64,000 nt of DNA from Adiantum capillus-veneris (lineage: Eukaryota; Streptophyta; Polypodiopsida; Polypodiales; Pteridaceae): assembly GCA_014529385.2 (NCBI GenBank), contig CM043959.1, positions 62,073,753 through 62,137,752 of the forward strand. Direction: 5' to 3'. The notes below the pieces were generated by a model that saw only the letters and a program-made list of their open reading frames with translations, was not told where the DNA came from and ran no database searches. The translations under genes and the position numbers were made by a program. The number at the start of each line of letters is the position of its first letter. Position 1 is the stretch's first letter. Of this stretch, positions 23,461-33,189 are shown piece after piece.

Positions 23461-23843
23461 GTTAAGGTACCACATGAGTTTAGAAGGAGGGGTTTTATGC
23501 AAATATTTTAAATATATCAATAGAAATACATTAAAAAGGTGTTTGATGCGTCAATTTTATATAAATTATAAAATAAGGGGTCATTTTATTACTTCAAACA
23601 TTTAAAAAAATAGACATTTTAAATACCCCCCAAACGACTATATCAATTATATAGGGAGATTCTCAATATTGTACCCCTCGAGGGTGCAAAGAAGCTTCAA
23701 GGGATCCTTTGTATCTCTTTAAAGATTTTCCTTACTCACGAGTCTTGCCACCAAAATCTACAAATGGGTGCAAAGAACGTCGAAGATACTCTTATTCCAT
23801 ACTAGCTATATATCATGGAGCATAAAATTCTCAAGGAAGGAGA

Positions 23844-23946
23844 GTGACACATGGAGACCCTCTCCTTCCTTGATTTTTTTTTTTTGTAAAACTCACATGT
23901 CTTCCAAAAAAGAAAATCAAGGAAGGAGAAGGCCTCCACATGTCAC
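23844..23946. repeat. Foldback element, copy C
   Basis: The left arm reads GTGACACATGGAGACCCTCT and continues CCTTCCTTGATTTT. The right arm reads AAAATCAAGGAAGGAGAAGG, then CCTCCACATGTCAC. The pairing is interrupted where the right arm has CACATGT for the expected CATGTGT. Confidence 0.7.
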
Positions 23947-24565
23947 TCATTGGCTCACTTAACTTCAATGAAGACCTCACAAAACATCTTATCTAAAATG
24001 AAAAATTAAAGATAAATTGAGGGAATAAAAAAGCCTTTCTGACAATGAAAAGTCAAAAGACTTACTTTCTTTTTTTCTTCGGAAAGAGTTTCTACTCTAC
24101 ATAGGGTAAATGTACAAGTTTAAATAAGCCTCACAGAGAAAAAAAGGTAAATTGAGGGGATTGATTTTCTTTTCAATGGAAATTCAACCTTTAAATATTT
24201 ATGTGGATTTTTCTTTTTAAGGGGCCTTTTTCAAGACAAATATTTATATTATTTTAGACTTTTGTAAAGTAACTCTAAAGAAACACTTCTATACTTTTTA
24301 TTAGAGTCCTTCAAAATTTAAGACCTCCATGTGCCTTCGAACAGACGTATTGCCCCCTCCCGGCCCCTTCCCTCCTCCACCCCACGAAGTCATTGGTTAT
24401 TGCATTGATCATGAGGGTGTCTACGCACACATGCACAATAGAGACACTAAGAAAAACTTCAAGGTTGAGTATGTTTCTTCTAATATAGGGGGTCTCATTT
24501 TTTTGATGGCAATGATACGCCATCCACTGTTAGTGTCAGCTCCAAATGCAGCTCAAGTTTGTCAC

Positions 24566-24616
<51 letters not shown>

Positions 24617-24779
24617 ACACCATATACCCTTACCACGATCAAATGAAAAAGTATTATTTCTTGCATCCATCGTGTACACATAATGGCATCCTTCAAAGTC
24701 ACAAGAACAATCATCAATCACTAGTGAGCTCCAAACATCAATGTTCATGTCATACAACCCAAATTGCAACCCGCGAGGG

Positions 24780-24950
24780 CATCTTGCTAATTTTTAGGCA
24801 TCTCACTATCCACGAGACATCTTACTAACCAGAAGGAATCTTGCTAACCATGAGGTTTAGAAAGAGAGTACTTAACCTCAGCTTAATCTCCGCTAACCGG
24901 GGGATCATCTCGCTAACCAGGTGGCATCTCGCTAACCGCGCAAGGAACTA
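24780..24950. repeat. Short degenerate tandem repeat (GGCATCTCGCTAACC-type)
   Basis: Six or more imperfect copies of a ~21-bp phrase with CATCT(C/T)(G/A)CTAACCA at its heart. The same array occurs in unit D at about 41395-41570. Confidence 0.65.
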
Positions 24951-25188
24951 AAAGATATTCTTTCAACAATTTTTCTCTTTAAATGATTCTTCAAACATGA
25001 TCAACCAATTCTTTATATCAAGAAGTAACAACTTATCAAACCAAAACAATTTATCAAGCAATAACAATTTATCAAATAATGATAATTTATCAAACAAATC
25101 TTTCACTATTCTACACAATCATATGCTTGTTTCTTGTGATACAATCACGTTTCTTGAACGGTTTAAAAGAACTCATATGATTTGCTTT

Positions 25189-25400
25189 TCAGGTCAACAT
25201 GAATAAAAATAAAGAATTATAAGTTTTTCTTACTGGATTAGTGGCATATTGGACTACCTCCCATGGCTGAAGTTGGATGGCTTCAACTTCTTCTGCAACC
25301 AATACCTTCACTTGAGTTATCATTGGAGTAGATGATACCTCCTTTTGTACCTTCCTTGGAGGTAGAGTGGTAGGAGCTTCCTTGGAGATTTGAGTCACTC
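25189..25400 (-). CDS. Possible first exon of an unknown gene, also present in copy D
   Basis: Minus-strand frame containing VLVAEEVEAIQLQPWEVVQY and ending at a GTAAGA that would serve as a splice donor. The copy at 41712-41912 keeps the same peptide with few changes (VLVAEEVEAIQLQPWEVVQY is identical). A CT-rich leader and a TATA-like element on the same strand lie about 230 bp upstream. I do not recognise the protein. It could be the start of a retrotransposon-borne or captured host ORF. Confidence 0.35.
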
Positions 25401-25627
25401 ACTTCAGGGCCATCATATCGCGATAGAGAGAGAGAGAGAGAACTCAAGAATCCGAGGGACATCACGAAGGTGGTAGAAAAGGAGCGGGAGCTGGAGATGG
25501 GTTGAGAGTAAGAGCATGAGGGAGAGAGGTTGAGGGTGAGAAGATACCTTCGGTGTCAAGGCAAGAAAACTTCTGCTTCTACGAATTTCTGTGTGTGCAT
25601 GTTGAAAGTGAGGAAAAAGGGGCCTTT

Positions 25628-25642
25628 ATATAGGCTCACAAT
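25628..25642 (-). promoter_or_regulatory. TATA-like promoter element
   Basis: The minus strand reads GAGCCTATATAAAGGCCCC, a good plant TATA context, pointing towards the small open frame at 25.2-25.4 kb. The equivalent site in unit D (about 41925) has lost part of the motif. Confidence 0.45.
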
Positions 25643-25744
25643 GGCCAAAAGTAAGAGCTAAGAATAGCAAAAAGCAAGAAGACATGCTCACATTTGTGGT
25701 TTTCAATATATATATATATCTATATATATTTAGTTTGTTTTTCT

Positions 25745-26260
25745 TTTTTGGGCACGCATCTCGATGAGCGATTTTGAAACTCTCAGGAGAAGCTTGTCTT
25801 CCAAGAAAGAAGCTCTAATCTTCACTTACTTCTCTAAAAACAGCATTAGGAGAAATATGAACCTTGCATGGGCCTTGTAAGGAATCCTAATTTTTAGGGA
25901 TTAAGGATAATATTGTGTGGGGTTTAGGGGGCAAGTGCATTGGAGAAGGTAGTTTTGAGTAGGCTTTTCTAGCCTTTTTTTTAGACAAATGTAGGATGTG
26001 GACCTAAAGGGTTTCTTTCTCTCTCTAGCTTTTTTTTAAGTGAAGGAAGCATAGGGGTGTATCCACATCAGCAATTCCGTGGGTCAAAAAGAGTCAAAAT
26101 TTGACTTTTAAAAAAAAAATCATTTTTATTTGTTTTTTACTTAAAACTCCCTCCCAACATATATACATATCCAAAAATCATTTTTTGACCCATTTTTTAA
26201 CCCAGAAGCTTAGAAAGTCCATTTTTTCAAAAATCTTTTCCCCCAAAAAGTAATAAACAT
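25745..26260. other. AT-rich stretch, no gene seen
   Basis: Long A and T runs and a few T-rich tracts. It separates the composite repeat from the gene locus that starts near 26.3 kb. No ORF, terminal repeat or promoter could be supported. Confidence 0.5.
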
Positions 26261-26454
26261 TTTGTTCTCGCCTCCTCCTCCCTCCTCCCTCCTCTCTCCC
26301 TCTCCCTCTCCTCTCCCTCTCTGCCCCTACCTTCCTCCTCCTCCCCAATCTCCCTCCCCCCCCTCCCTCCTTCTCTCCTCCCATCCTACTTGGCCTCTCT
26401 ACCCTTCCCCCTCTATCTTTTCATCATTTTCTTCCTCACGCAACAGCTTCCATA

Positions 26455-28761
26455 TTGGTGCTCACAGACATCACAAAGGGTTTTCTTCCATCACCACGTA
26501 CTCCGCACACCAAAAGCATACATATTCGCTTACCCACGGCATTTGCACCGAAGACCACTAGTGAGGGTGATCAAAGGTCATCACAGGAACGTCGCAACGC
26601 TTGTGAGACCAATGTTGACATTTGGGTGGATGGCCATTTGTACCCTTACGATCCTATAAGCCGCTTCCATCCATCGTTTAATAGCCTTTCCACATTTATT
26701 CAATTTCTTGGGAGGGGAGAAGCAGGCTTGTTAGGCTATTGCAAGCGGCTATGTATGGGTGCAGGTGCTTCTTTGCATATGTGGATGCACGAATGTCAAG
26801 CTCTTCACCTCAAGACGACGGCATTACAAGAGAGTGTTGCCTCTTCGGAGAGGGTAGTTAAAAGTCTTGAACAACAAATGCAAGAAAAGGAGTCCCACAT
26901 CCAGAAGCTTACCAACACCATCACATACTTGAAAGAAACACCCCTTGGTGAAAGGGAACGCAAACGCCCGTATTCATCCATTGAAACTCTTGCACATTCC
27001 GGAGGAGCACGCAAACGATGAGTTACAGCCACAAGGTGATTTGGTCTTTACTTGCATGATGCATTCTTACTTCACACTATTTTCTAACATTTATGTTTAT
27101 TTGTTGTCAGAAACTTCATCTAGGAGGCATGCGGTGGAACAAGCCAAGATAATCGAGTCAACCTTCTCACTAGTTGTCTCAATACCGAGGACGTGATTTC
27201 TATCTTACAATCACCTGGAGGTAAGCACATTAAGGATGCAGTCGCCAAGGACCTTATGTGTAAATTAAGAAATGTGGTTAGTGATGATGATGTTCAACAA
27301 GCTTGTGATGAAGCTGGAATCAGCACCAAAGCCTATCAGGCTATTTTTCAACTCCTAAAGGATGCCCTCAAAGAACATGGCATTGTGGAAAACCTATTTC
27401 CCGTTCCTCACAAGGTCAAGCTCGCAAAGAAGGCCACAAACGAAGATGTGTTCTCCCACATTGGGACATACCTACACATTGAGGACACAATGCCAACTTC
27501 CCTTTATGCTTCGTGCGCAACAAAGACAAGGGGAAAAGGTAAGAAACAATCCATAAGACCTTCGGAGAAGGGCTTTCCTTACACAATGTGGAACAATATT
27601 TTCGTGGATCTTAGAAGGCTTCAAGAAGCCATGCTTAGATTTTACGAGTTACCTGAAGAAGGTGACACACTTTACTTTTTTCTTTGGTATTATTCTTATC
27701 ATAGATGCTGAAGTTTAAGGTCTTAGCACTATTTATTTTGTAGTGCTTGGCACAAAAGTCGCTTTTGTGTTGAAACTCGATGAGTGTCAAATAGTGAAAG
27801 GCCGAAGGTTAGAGAGGCTAAGTGTCACTCTAATGAACAAGGCCCTTCTGCAAACCAAGCGAAAGAGTGGAGGTACTCTTGAATTCCATTGGCTGTCACG
27901 GTGGAAATGTGTCTATAGTTGCTGCAAAGAACACAGGGGAGGCCCATGAAATTGCTCAACGAGTGTCAATGAGTGGACAAAAAGCTAGACACTTTTTGAA
28001 GAGAGTTTCCCAAGGAAAGCCAAGTCGATATGATGCTCAAAACAGCTCCAACCAGTAGGTAGGTAACCTTTGGGAGCTTTGGAAGGAGTTATGCAAAGCT
28101 ACTACTAACAATGATGGCGAGCTTGAAAACAAGCGCAAGCAAGTTTGGGCCCATTTTGATAAAATGGTCAAGCTTATGGGCCTTAACAACACAATAGAAG
28201 AACATAGTCAATCATTTCAAGAAGCTTTGGCGGATTTTACCAAGGTCTTCACCCTTTCTTGGGGTGAAAATAACATCACACATTACATGGTAAGTCATTC
28301 ATGGTGTATTCATTACAAGGGATTGTTTTTATTTAATAATGTGGATCGTTTACTCATGTGAACAACATATCTTGTTTGCGCATGGTGCATTTTTTATGCA
28401 CAAGTATGGATCGCTTGAAATTTTTAGCACTCAAGGCATGGAGAAGTCCCATTATCGAGCAAGGGGAGTGTACTTCAAAAATACTCGACATGGTGGTGGA
28501 ATGATGCAATCCAATTATTTGGAGGAGATGTTCAACTGGTTTTTTTGCACAACATTTGCTCGTAAGCTCACAATGGAGCGTGCGCGACAATCCAAGATTG
28601 CTATTGAAGTGCGCAAATGGAGTCATCAAGAGCATAGCAACAAGTGGCAAATGTCGCAAGGTCTCACCAAGCATGCTGCATGGCGGCGATGCAGAGTGCG
28701 ACAAGGATCAAAGTGGATACTGCGCGAGTCACTAAACGTGAACGCGGGGTCCAACTCTTAG
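26455..28761 (+). pseudogene. Gene A: multi-exon transposase-like protein of unknown family, decayed
   Basis: Starts after a CT-rich leader. The first exon region (to 27021) ends in a strong heptad coiled coil (SLEQQMQEKESHIQKL). A second exon begins after an AG near 27122 and runs to 27661 (SPGGKHIKDAVAKDL, MWNNIFVDLRRLQEAMLRF). An 82-bp GT-AG intron at 27662-27743 keeps the frame into VAFVLKLDECQIVKG and SVTLMNKALL. A frame change near 27860, a TAG at 28056-28058 and a damaged splice acceptor near 28350 follow. The last part (to 28761) has ITHYM joined to HILFAHGAFFMHKYG and FSTQGMEKSHYRARG. From memory this HY(M/I)H...G...EK.H pattern occurs in uncharacterised transposon-like proteins of animals and plants; no catalytic triad was assigned. 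Confidence 0.55.
27662..27743 (+). other. Intron of gene A, 82 bp
   Basis: Donor GAAG|GTGACA, acceptor TTTTGTAG|TGCTTGG. Splicing keeps the open frame (phase 1) and joins two segments with consistent protein character. This supports gene A as a real spliced gene in origin rather than chance ORFs. Confidence 0.65.
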
Positions 28762-28900
28762 CGACATGTTTATTTAAAAAATAATACTTCTTTTAAAAAA
28801 ATTAGTGTGAACAGGGCCCTTTTTAAATGGGCCCTTATAAATATTGCATACTCTCATAAATCACTCATTTCTTAAGAACATGTGAGCTCTTACCAACGAA

Positions 28901-29781
28901 ATGGCGCGCACCAAACAAACCACGAAAGAGCATCCGCCTGCCAACAAAAACACCCTCCAAGGATGTGAGAATCCATCATGGCTTAAAGGCACAAGAAAAC
29001 GGCCACGAACACCTGGCCGTTCTAGGAACTCTTCTGGTAGTGGGCATGGTGGTAGGGCACGAGAGTCATCAAGGACTGTTGAATCTCCACCTCCTCGAGA
29101 TATAACACCTAGAACGAGAATGAAGCAACGTGCCCAACGCTGGAGAGAAGGAGAGGGCCAACAAACATCAGAGTCCAATAGGGAGCAGCCGTCGCGCCCC
29201 CAATCACAAGCAAGACCATCCAGGACTCGGGTGGTCCATATAGACACCGAATCAGAGAGTGAGCCACCATGGTTGCGAGAAAAAATACCGCGCACACACC
29301 GTGTGGCCGTTGGGGGGAAGACATTGCCTCAAGGCCAGGGAGCTCTCCCCACACGACAAGATTGGCAACCAAGGGAAGAAGAAGAATCAGAAGAGGCTGC
29401 AGAACCAACCCCTAAGCATGTAAATAGGCGCAAGTCTAAGTTTTTCAAAAAGCCTAAACGCCGCCCGCCAGCAAATGTGCAAGTGCCCCCAAGACAACCG
29501 CAACGGCGCCGAAAAATAGCAAGGGCATTTGCACAATCCGCCACTACCAGAAGACGACGGAGCTCTTAATTCAACGCGCCCCCTTTGCTCGCACTGTGAA
29601 GGAGGTGCTTCAAAGCTATGAAAATCAGTATAGAATGCAAGCAATAGCTCTAGAGGCTATTCAAGAAGCTGCAGAGGCCCACATCATTTCGGTGTTGGAA
29701 GATACCAACCTATGCGCCATTCATGCAAAGCGAGTGACAATACAGCCAAAAGATATGCAGCTTGCACGTCGATTGCGATGA
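28901..29781 (+). pseudogene. Histone H3-fold protein with a ~190-residue basic N-terminal extension (one apparent frameshift)
   Basis: The ORF begins MARTKQT, identical to the first seven residues of canonical H3, then runs about 215 codons of Arg/Ser/Pro/Glu-rich tail (for example TPGRSRNSSGSGHGGRA). One frame over, from 29521 to 29781, is an H3 histone fold: [20 protein letters not shown] (H3: IRKYQKSTELLIRKLPFQR), [20 protein letters not shown] (H3: [20 protein letters not shown]) and [20 protein letters not shown] (H3: [20 protein letters not shown]). The alpha1-loop1-alpha2 spacing equals canonical H3, without the loop-1 insertion of typical CENH3. It stops at RRLR, lacking GERA. Tail and fold overlap in different frames. 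Loss of one A in the A5 run near 29510-29514 would explain this, so it is either a pseudogene or a sequence error. Intact H3 packages DNA in nucleosomes. It lies 139 bp after gene A. Confidence 0.8.
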
Positions 29782-29902
29782 GACTTCAAGCATTAGCCGA
29801 AGTTACCCCTCTTTTTGTATTGCACACCCTTATCTTTGTAATGATTTGACTTTCCAATGACAATATGATCAACAATTGTGTCTACTCTGTCTATTATCTT
29901 TG

Positions 29903-31242
29903 TAATTTGAAGTTCTGTATGTAATTGCAGTCAATTTCAGTAAATTTGTGCATTTTAAGTACCCTTGGGGGTAGATAAGCCTATAAGGGGCCAAAAAAAG
30001 CCTGGCCACAAGGGCGCGCAAATGACCCATCCAAAACTGATGGATGGGCCATTTGCGCACCCTTGTGGCCAGGCCTTTTTCTGCCCCTTTTAGGCTTATC
30101 TACCCTCAACGGTACTTAAAATGCACAAATTTACTAAAACCTATTGGTTTTGCATCAATATTTTATATGGATCCTTGTGGACACCTTTTTTTGGTCATTT
30201 CAAGCTTTGAATTCCTTATAGGATATCAAAACAAATAACATATTGTGATACCAAGTGTCTATGCAACATTAATTTGGATTTTTCAAATGTCCAATGTAAT
30301 TGGACTTTTTGGTGGAGGGGTGTACTAAGTAGAGCTAAAGCAGGTGATAGATTGCTCGAAAATTCATTTCATAATTCATTTCAGCTTTTCTAGTGTCCTT
30401 GAGTCTGAACATATGCTGGAATTACCATAAAAAGGGTGCATTTAAATGAATGATGCAAAACCAATCCATTGCAGTATATTTGTGCTTTTTAAGTACCCTA
30501 GGGGGTAGATTGACTTATAAGGGGCTAAAAAATGCCTGGCCACAAGGGCGCGCAAATGGCCCATCCAAAACTGATGGATGGGGCCATTTGCGCGCCCTTG
30601 TGGCCAGGCCTTTTTCTGCCCCTTTTAGGCTTATCTACCCCCAAGGGTACTTAAAATGCACAAATTTACTAAAACCTATTGGTTTTGCATCAATATTTTA
30701 TACGGATCCTTGTGGACACCTTTTTTTGGTCATTTCAAGCTTTGAATTCCTTATAGGATATCAAAACAAATAACATATTGTGATACCAAGTGTCTATGCA
30801 ACATTAATTTGGATTTTTCAAATGTCCAATGCAATTGGACTTTTTGGTGGAGGGGTGTACTAGGTAGAGCTAAAGCAGGTGATAGTGTGCTGGAAAATTC
30901 ATTTCATAATTGATTTCAGCTTTTCTAGTGTCCTTGAGTCTGAACATAGGCTGGAATTGCCATAAAAAGGGTGCATTTAAATGAATGATGCAAAACCAAT
31001 CCATTGCAGTATATTTGTGCTTTTTAAGTACCCTAGGGGGTAGATTGTCTTATAAGGGGCAAAAAAATGCCTGGCCACAAGGGTGCGCAAATGGCCTATC
31101 CAAAACTGATGGATGGGCCATTTGCGCGCCCTTGTGGCCAGGCATTTTTTTGCCCCTTATAGGCTAATCTACCCCCTAGGGTACTTAAAAAGCACAAATA
31201 TATTGAAATTGACTGCAATTACATACAAAACTTGAAATAACA
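29903..31242. repeat. Tandem array of three long hairpins inside an outer inverted repeat
   Basis: Each hairpin has ~90-bp arms with a 9-base loop around AAAACTGAT. The centres are near 30037, 30572 and 31107, so the period is about 535 bp. Arms contain GGGGGTAGAT, CCTGGCCACAAGGGCGCGCA and CCCATCC. The outermost sequences are also inverted copies of each other: TGTATGTAATTGCAGTCAAT at about 29912 and ATTGACTGCAATTACATACA at about 31209. The ~330-bp spacers between hairpins are direct repeats. The array fits one original foldback that was tandemly duplicated. It sits exactly between the converging + and - genes. Confidence 0.85.
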
Positions 31243-31378
31243 AAGTAACCAATCAAAAAACAATTCATATCACCAATTGAAACAATTTTCAAGATTGACA
31301 AATCAGATTCAAAAGAATTTGCAATATAGAGAGACAAATTCAAATATTTTTTATTCCTTCCAGCACGGTGATTTTACA

Positions 31379-32945
31379 TCATGTATCTGAGGAGTTCATA
31401 ATTTTTTTGACCATTTCCTGGCGCCTATTTTGCGCGTAAGGCAACTCCCCAGTCAAGAGGGACTTTGGGTCAGTTGAGCCAATGGAAGCATGTATCCCTA
31501 TCTGGGTAAGCACTTTACCACGAAAGCCAGTGCCAAACGCTGTGCATACAAGGGATCTACGCACTAGGAACACTTGATGCGCAGTTTGAGCAATGGTGCT
31601 CAAACACAAAAACTTGCTCAAAGCTTTTAACGAACAAGTCATAAAATGGGCTTGGGGAGTAAATTCATTATGGATAAATGGCCACATCGCCAGGGGGGAG
31701 TTGTCCTAGGTAATGCGCAAGGGAGGCTTGAGGTCCAAAGCCCGTCCGCTTGCCACCCGTCCTTGCAGCAAAATCATCAACCTCCACAACATCCTGTCAT
31801 AAACCGATGAAGGTTGAGAAAAAAGACAATGAAGGATAAAATAGTAACATAAAAATTAGGATATAGTTTACCTCCTGCTCCTTGTCATCCTCCTCCCTGT
31901 TGCCCTTTGCATCCAAGTCAATGCTCCCATGCACCACAGATACAAGCTTTGGATCTTCAGATGGGAGGTCGCATAATGGCATAGGCATCCTAGTAGCCTC
32001 AACCTTGGCTTGCGTGGCTTGGAAATCTTCATCAGCCACGTGCAACTGCTCTGCTGCCAGGACCTCCGCACATACAACTGCAATAGTGTCAGCAACAGAG
32101 TCCCCATCTGGCAAGAGCTTGCTTTCTAGGGCATCTGGCGTATTGTCTAAGGGACATTTGCTACTGTTGCATAGCACGCTCAAGCATTCATCCATGCGCA
32201 GGAAAAATGATTTTTCCAAATCATGCAGGAACACATACTCCTCCCCATCCACTAACACTGAGGAGAAGCGGTTGATTTCTACCTCTGGGATTGCCACATC
32301 TGTCAGTGGTAGTGGCACTGGAGTGTCACTAGGGCCAGTCGCAACTATGGATTTCTCAACCACTTCCTCAAGACCCCTAGGGTACTCGAGCCGGTGTGCT
32401 TTTCCTTTCGCTGCAGGGTTCATGTGGATAACCTGCTGCTCCTTGGTGTCCTTGATAAAGGATCCAACTTGAAGGTGTGGTAAGCGAAGCTCCTCCAAAT
32501 CAGGTTCCTTGCTCACCAAGAAGATAAATTTTGCGAGCCGAGAACGGTACTCCACCCCCAACTTGCGCTTCTTGAGCGCTGACACCCCAGGGGCTTGCTC
32601 GTCCAAGTAATGGCCTGCATCGGTTGCAATTTCTTGGAATCGTTGCAACCGCTTGAAGAATGGGCGATCACCTTTGTGTATATAGCGCAAAAGATCGCAA
32701 GGCACCCAGATCCCTTCATGTGGGGGGATAGATATAGAATATTTTATGATGTGCTCCTCCATGAACGCAAAAATATCCTCAAATGCATCCATGTGAAGGG
32801 CAACTGTGGCGTCAAGGTCAAGGAGACGAGTAAAAAAGGTGTGGAGGTCCAACTTCCCTTTGTATTTGGTGTCCTCGAGGAAGAGGATGAAGCGTGACAA
32901 AGGGGTGGATGTGGGTGCAGATACAGAGGCTGTGGCAGCATCCAT
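31379..32945 (-). CDS. Gene B: two-exon protein of unknown function (one homopolymer frameshift)
   Basis: The start is taken at the ATG at 32945 (MDAATASVSAPTSTPLS). Exon 1 runs to 31872 (about 358 codons) with HEGIWVPCDLLRYIHKGDRP, FFKRLQRFQEIATDAGHYLD and VDGEEYVFLHDLEKSFFLRM, and an acidic end (NREEDDKEQE). A 78-bp intron (GAG|GTAAAC ... GACAG|GATGTT, 31871-31794) keeps the frame into DVVEVDDFAARTGGKRTGFG. That frame stops at 31669, but an overlapping frame continues to 31379 with SLVCTAFGTGFRGKVLTQIG. One extra base in the C6 run (G6 on +, 31693-31698) accounts for the switch. No known domain recognised. It converges on the H3-like gene. Confidence 0.55.
31794..31871 (-). other. Intron of gene B, 78 bp
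   Basis: Canonical GTAAAC donor and TATGACAG acceptor in phase 0, with an A/T-rich interior. Read-through would end the protein after about 23 hydrophobic residues, so splicing is the better model. Confidence 0.65.
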
Positions 32946-33189
32946 GTCTAGCCTGGGGTGTGGATAGAGAGTGGAGGATCTCGAGAGTTGCAAAAGTGAA
33001 AATAGTGAATGAGTTAGGTGGCCCCCCTTTTATAATGGACCCTTTTTTTAAGACATAAAAAAAAGACACTTTCACCAAAAAATGATTTCTTATCCCAATG
33101 CAAAAAATTATATTCAAAGGCATGATTTGCCGAAGCAAATCATGTTGATTACAGCGGGGATCAATATGAAAATTTCAAGAGTTACAAAG

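Larger units (their letters stand above)
20530..25740. repeat. Composite repeat unit, copy C
   Basis: Same order as A and B: inverted repeat at 20.53-21.08 kb, CT run at 21434-21462, an AACCCCTTCAAGGCTAG block at 21540, LINE remnant at 22.2-23.46 kb, foldback at 23.84 kb and GA run at 24567-24612. It then runs on into about 1.1 kb (24.6-25.7 kb) that is shared only with copy D. Confidence 0.72.

Noticed and set aside
24997-25180. Asn-rich peptide (SNNLSN repeats)
   Set aside because: Comes from a short A/T-rich tandem repeat, also in unit D; no evidence of translation.
26262-26561. Pro/Ser/Leu-rich 99-codon frame
   Set aside because: Produced by a CT-rich leader; composition explains it fully.
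28354-28704. 116-codon minus-strand frame
   Set aside because: Antisense to the conserved last part of gene A.
28901-29781. Calling the H3-like gene a centromeric CENH3
   Set aside because: The loop-1 length equals canonical H3 and the tail begins MARTKQT; typical CENH3 differs in both. A divergent H3 is the safer call.
31882-32472. 196-codon plus-strand Ser-rich frame
   Set aside because: Antisense shadow of gene B, whose minus-strand frame has better composition and a frame-keeping intron.
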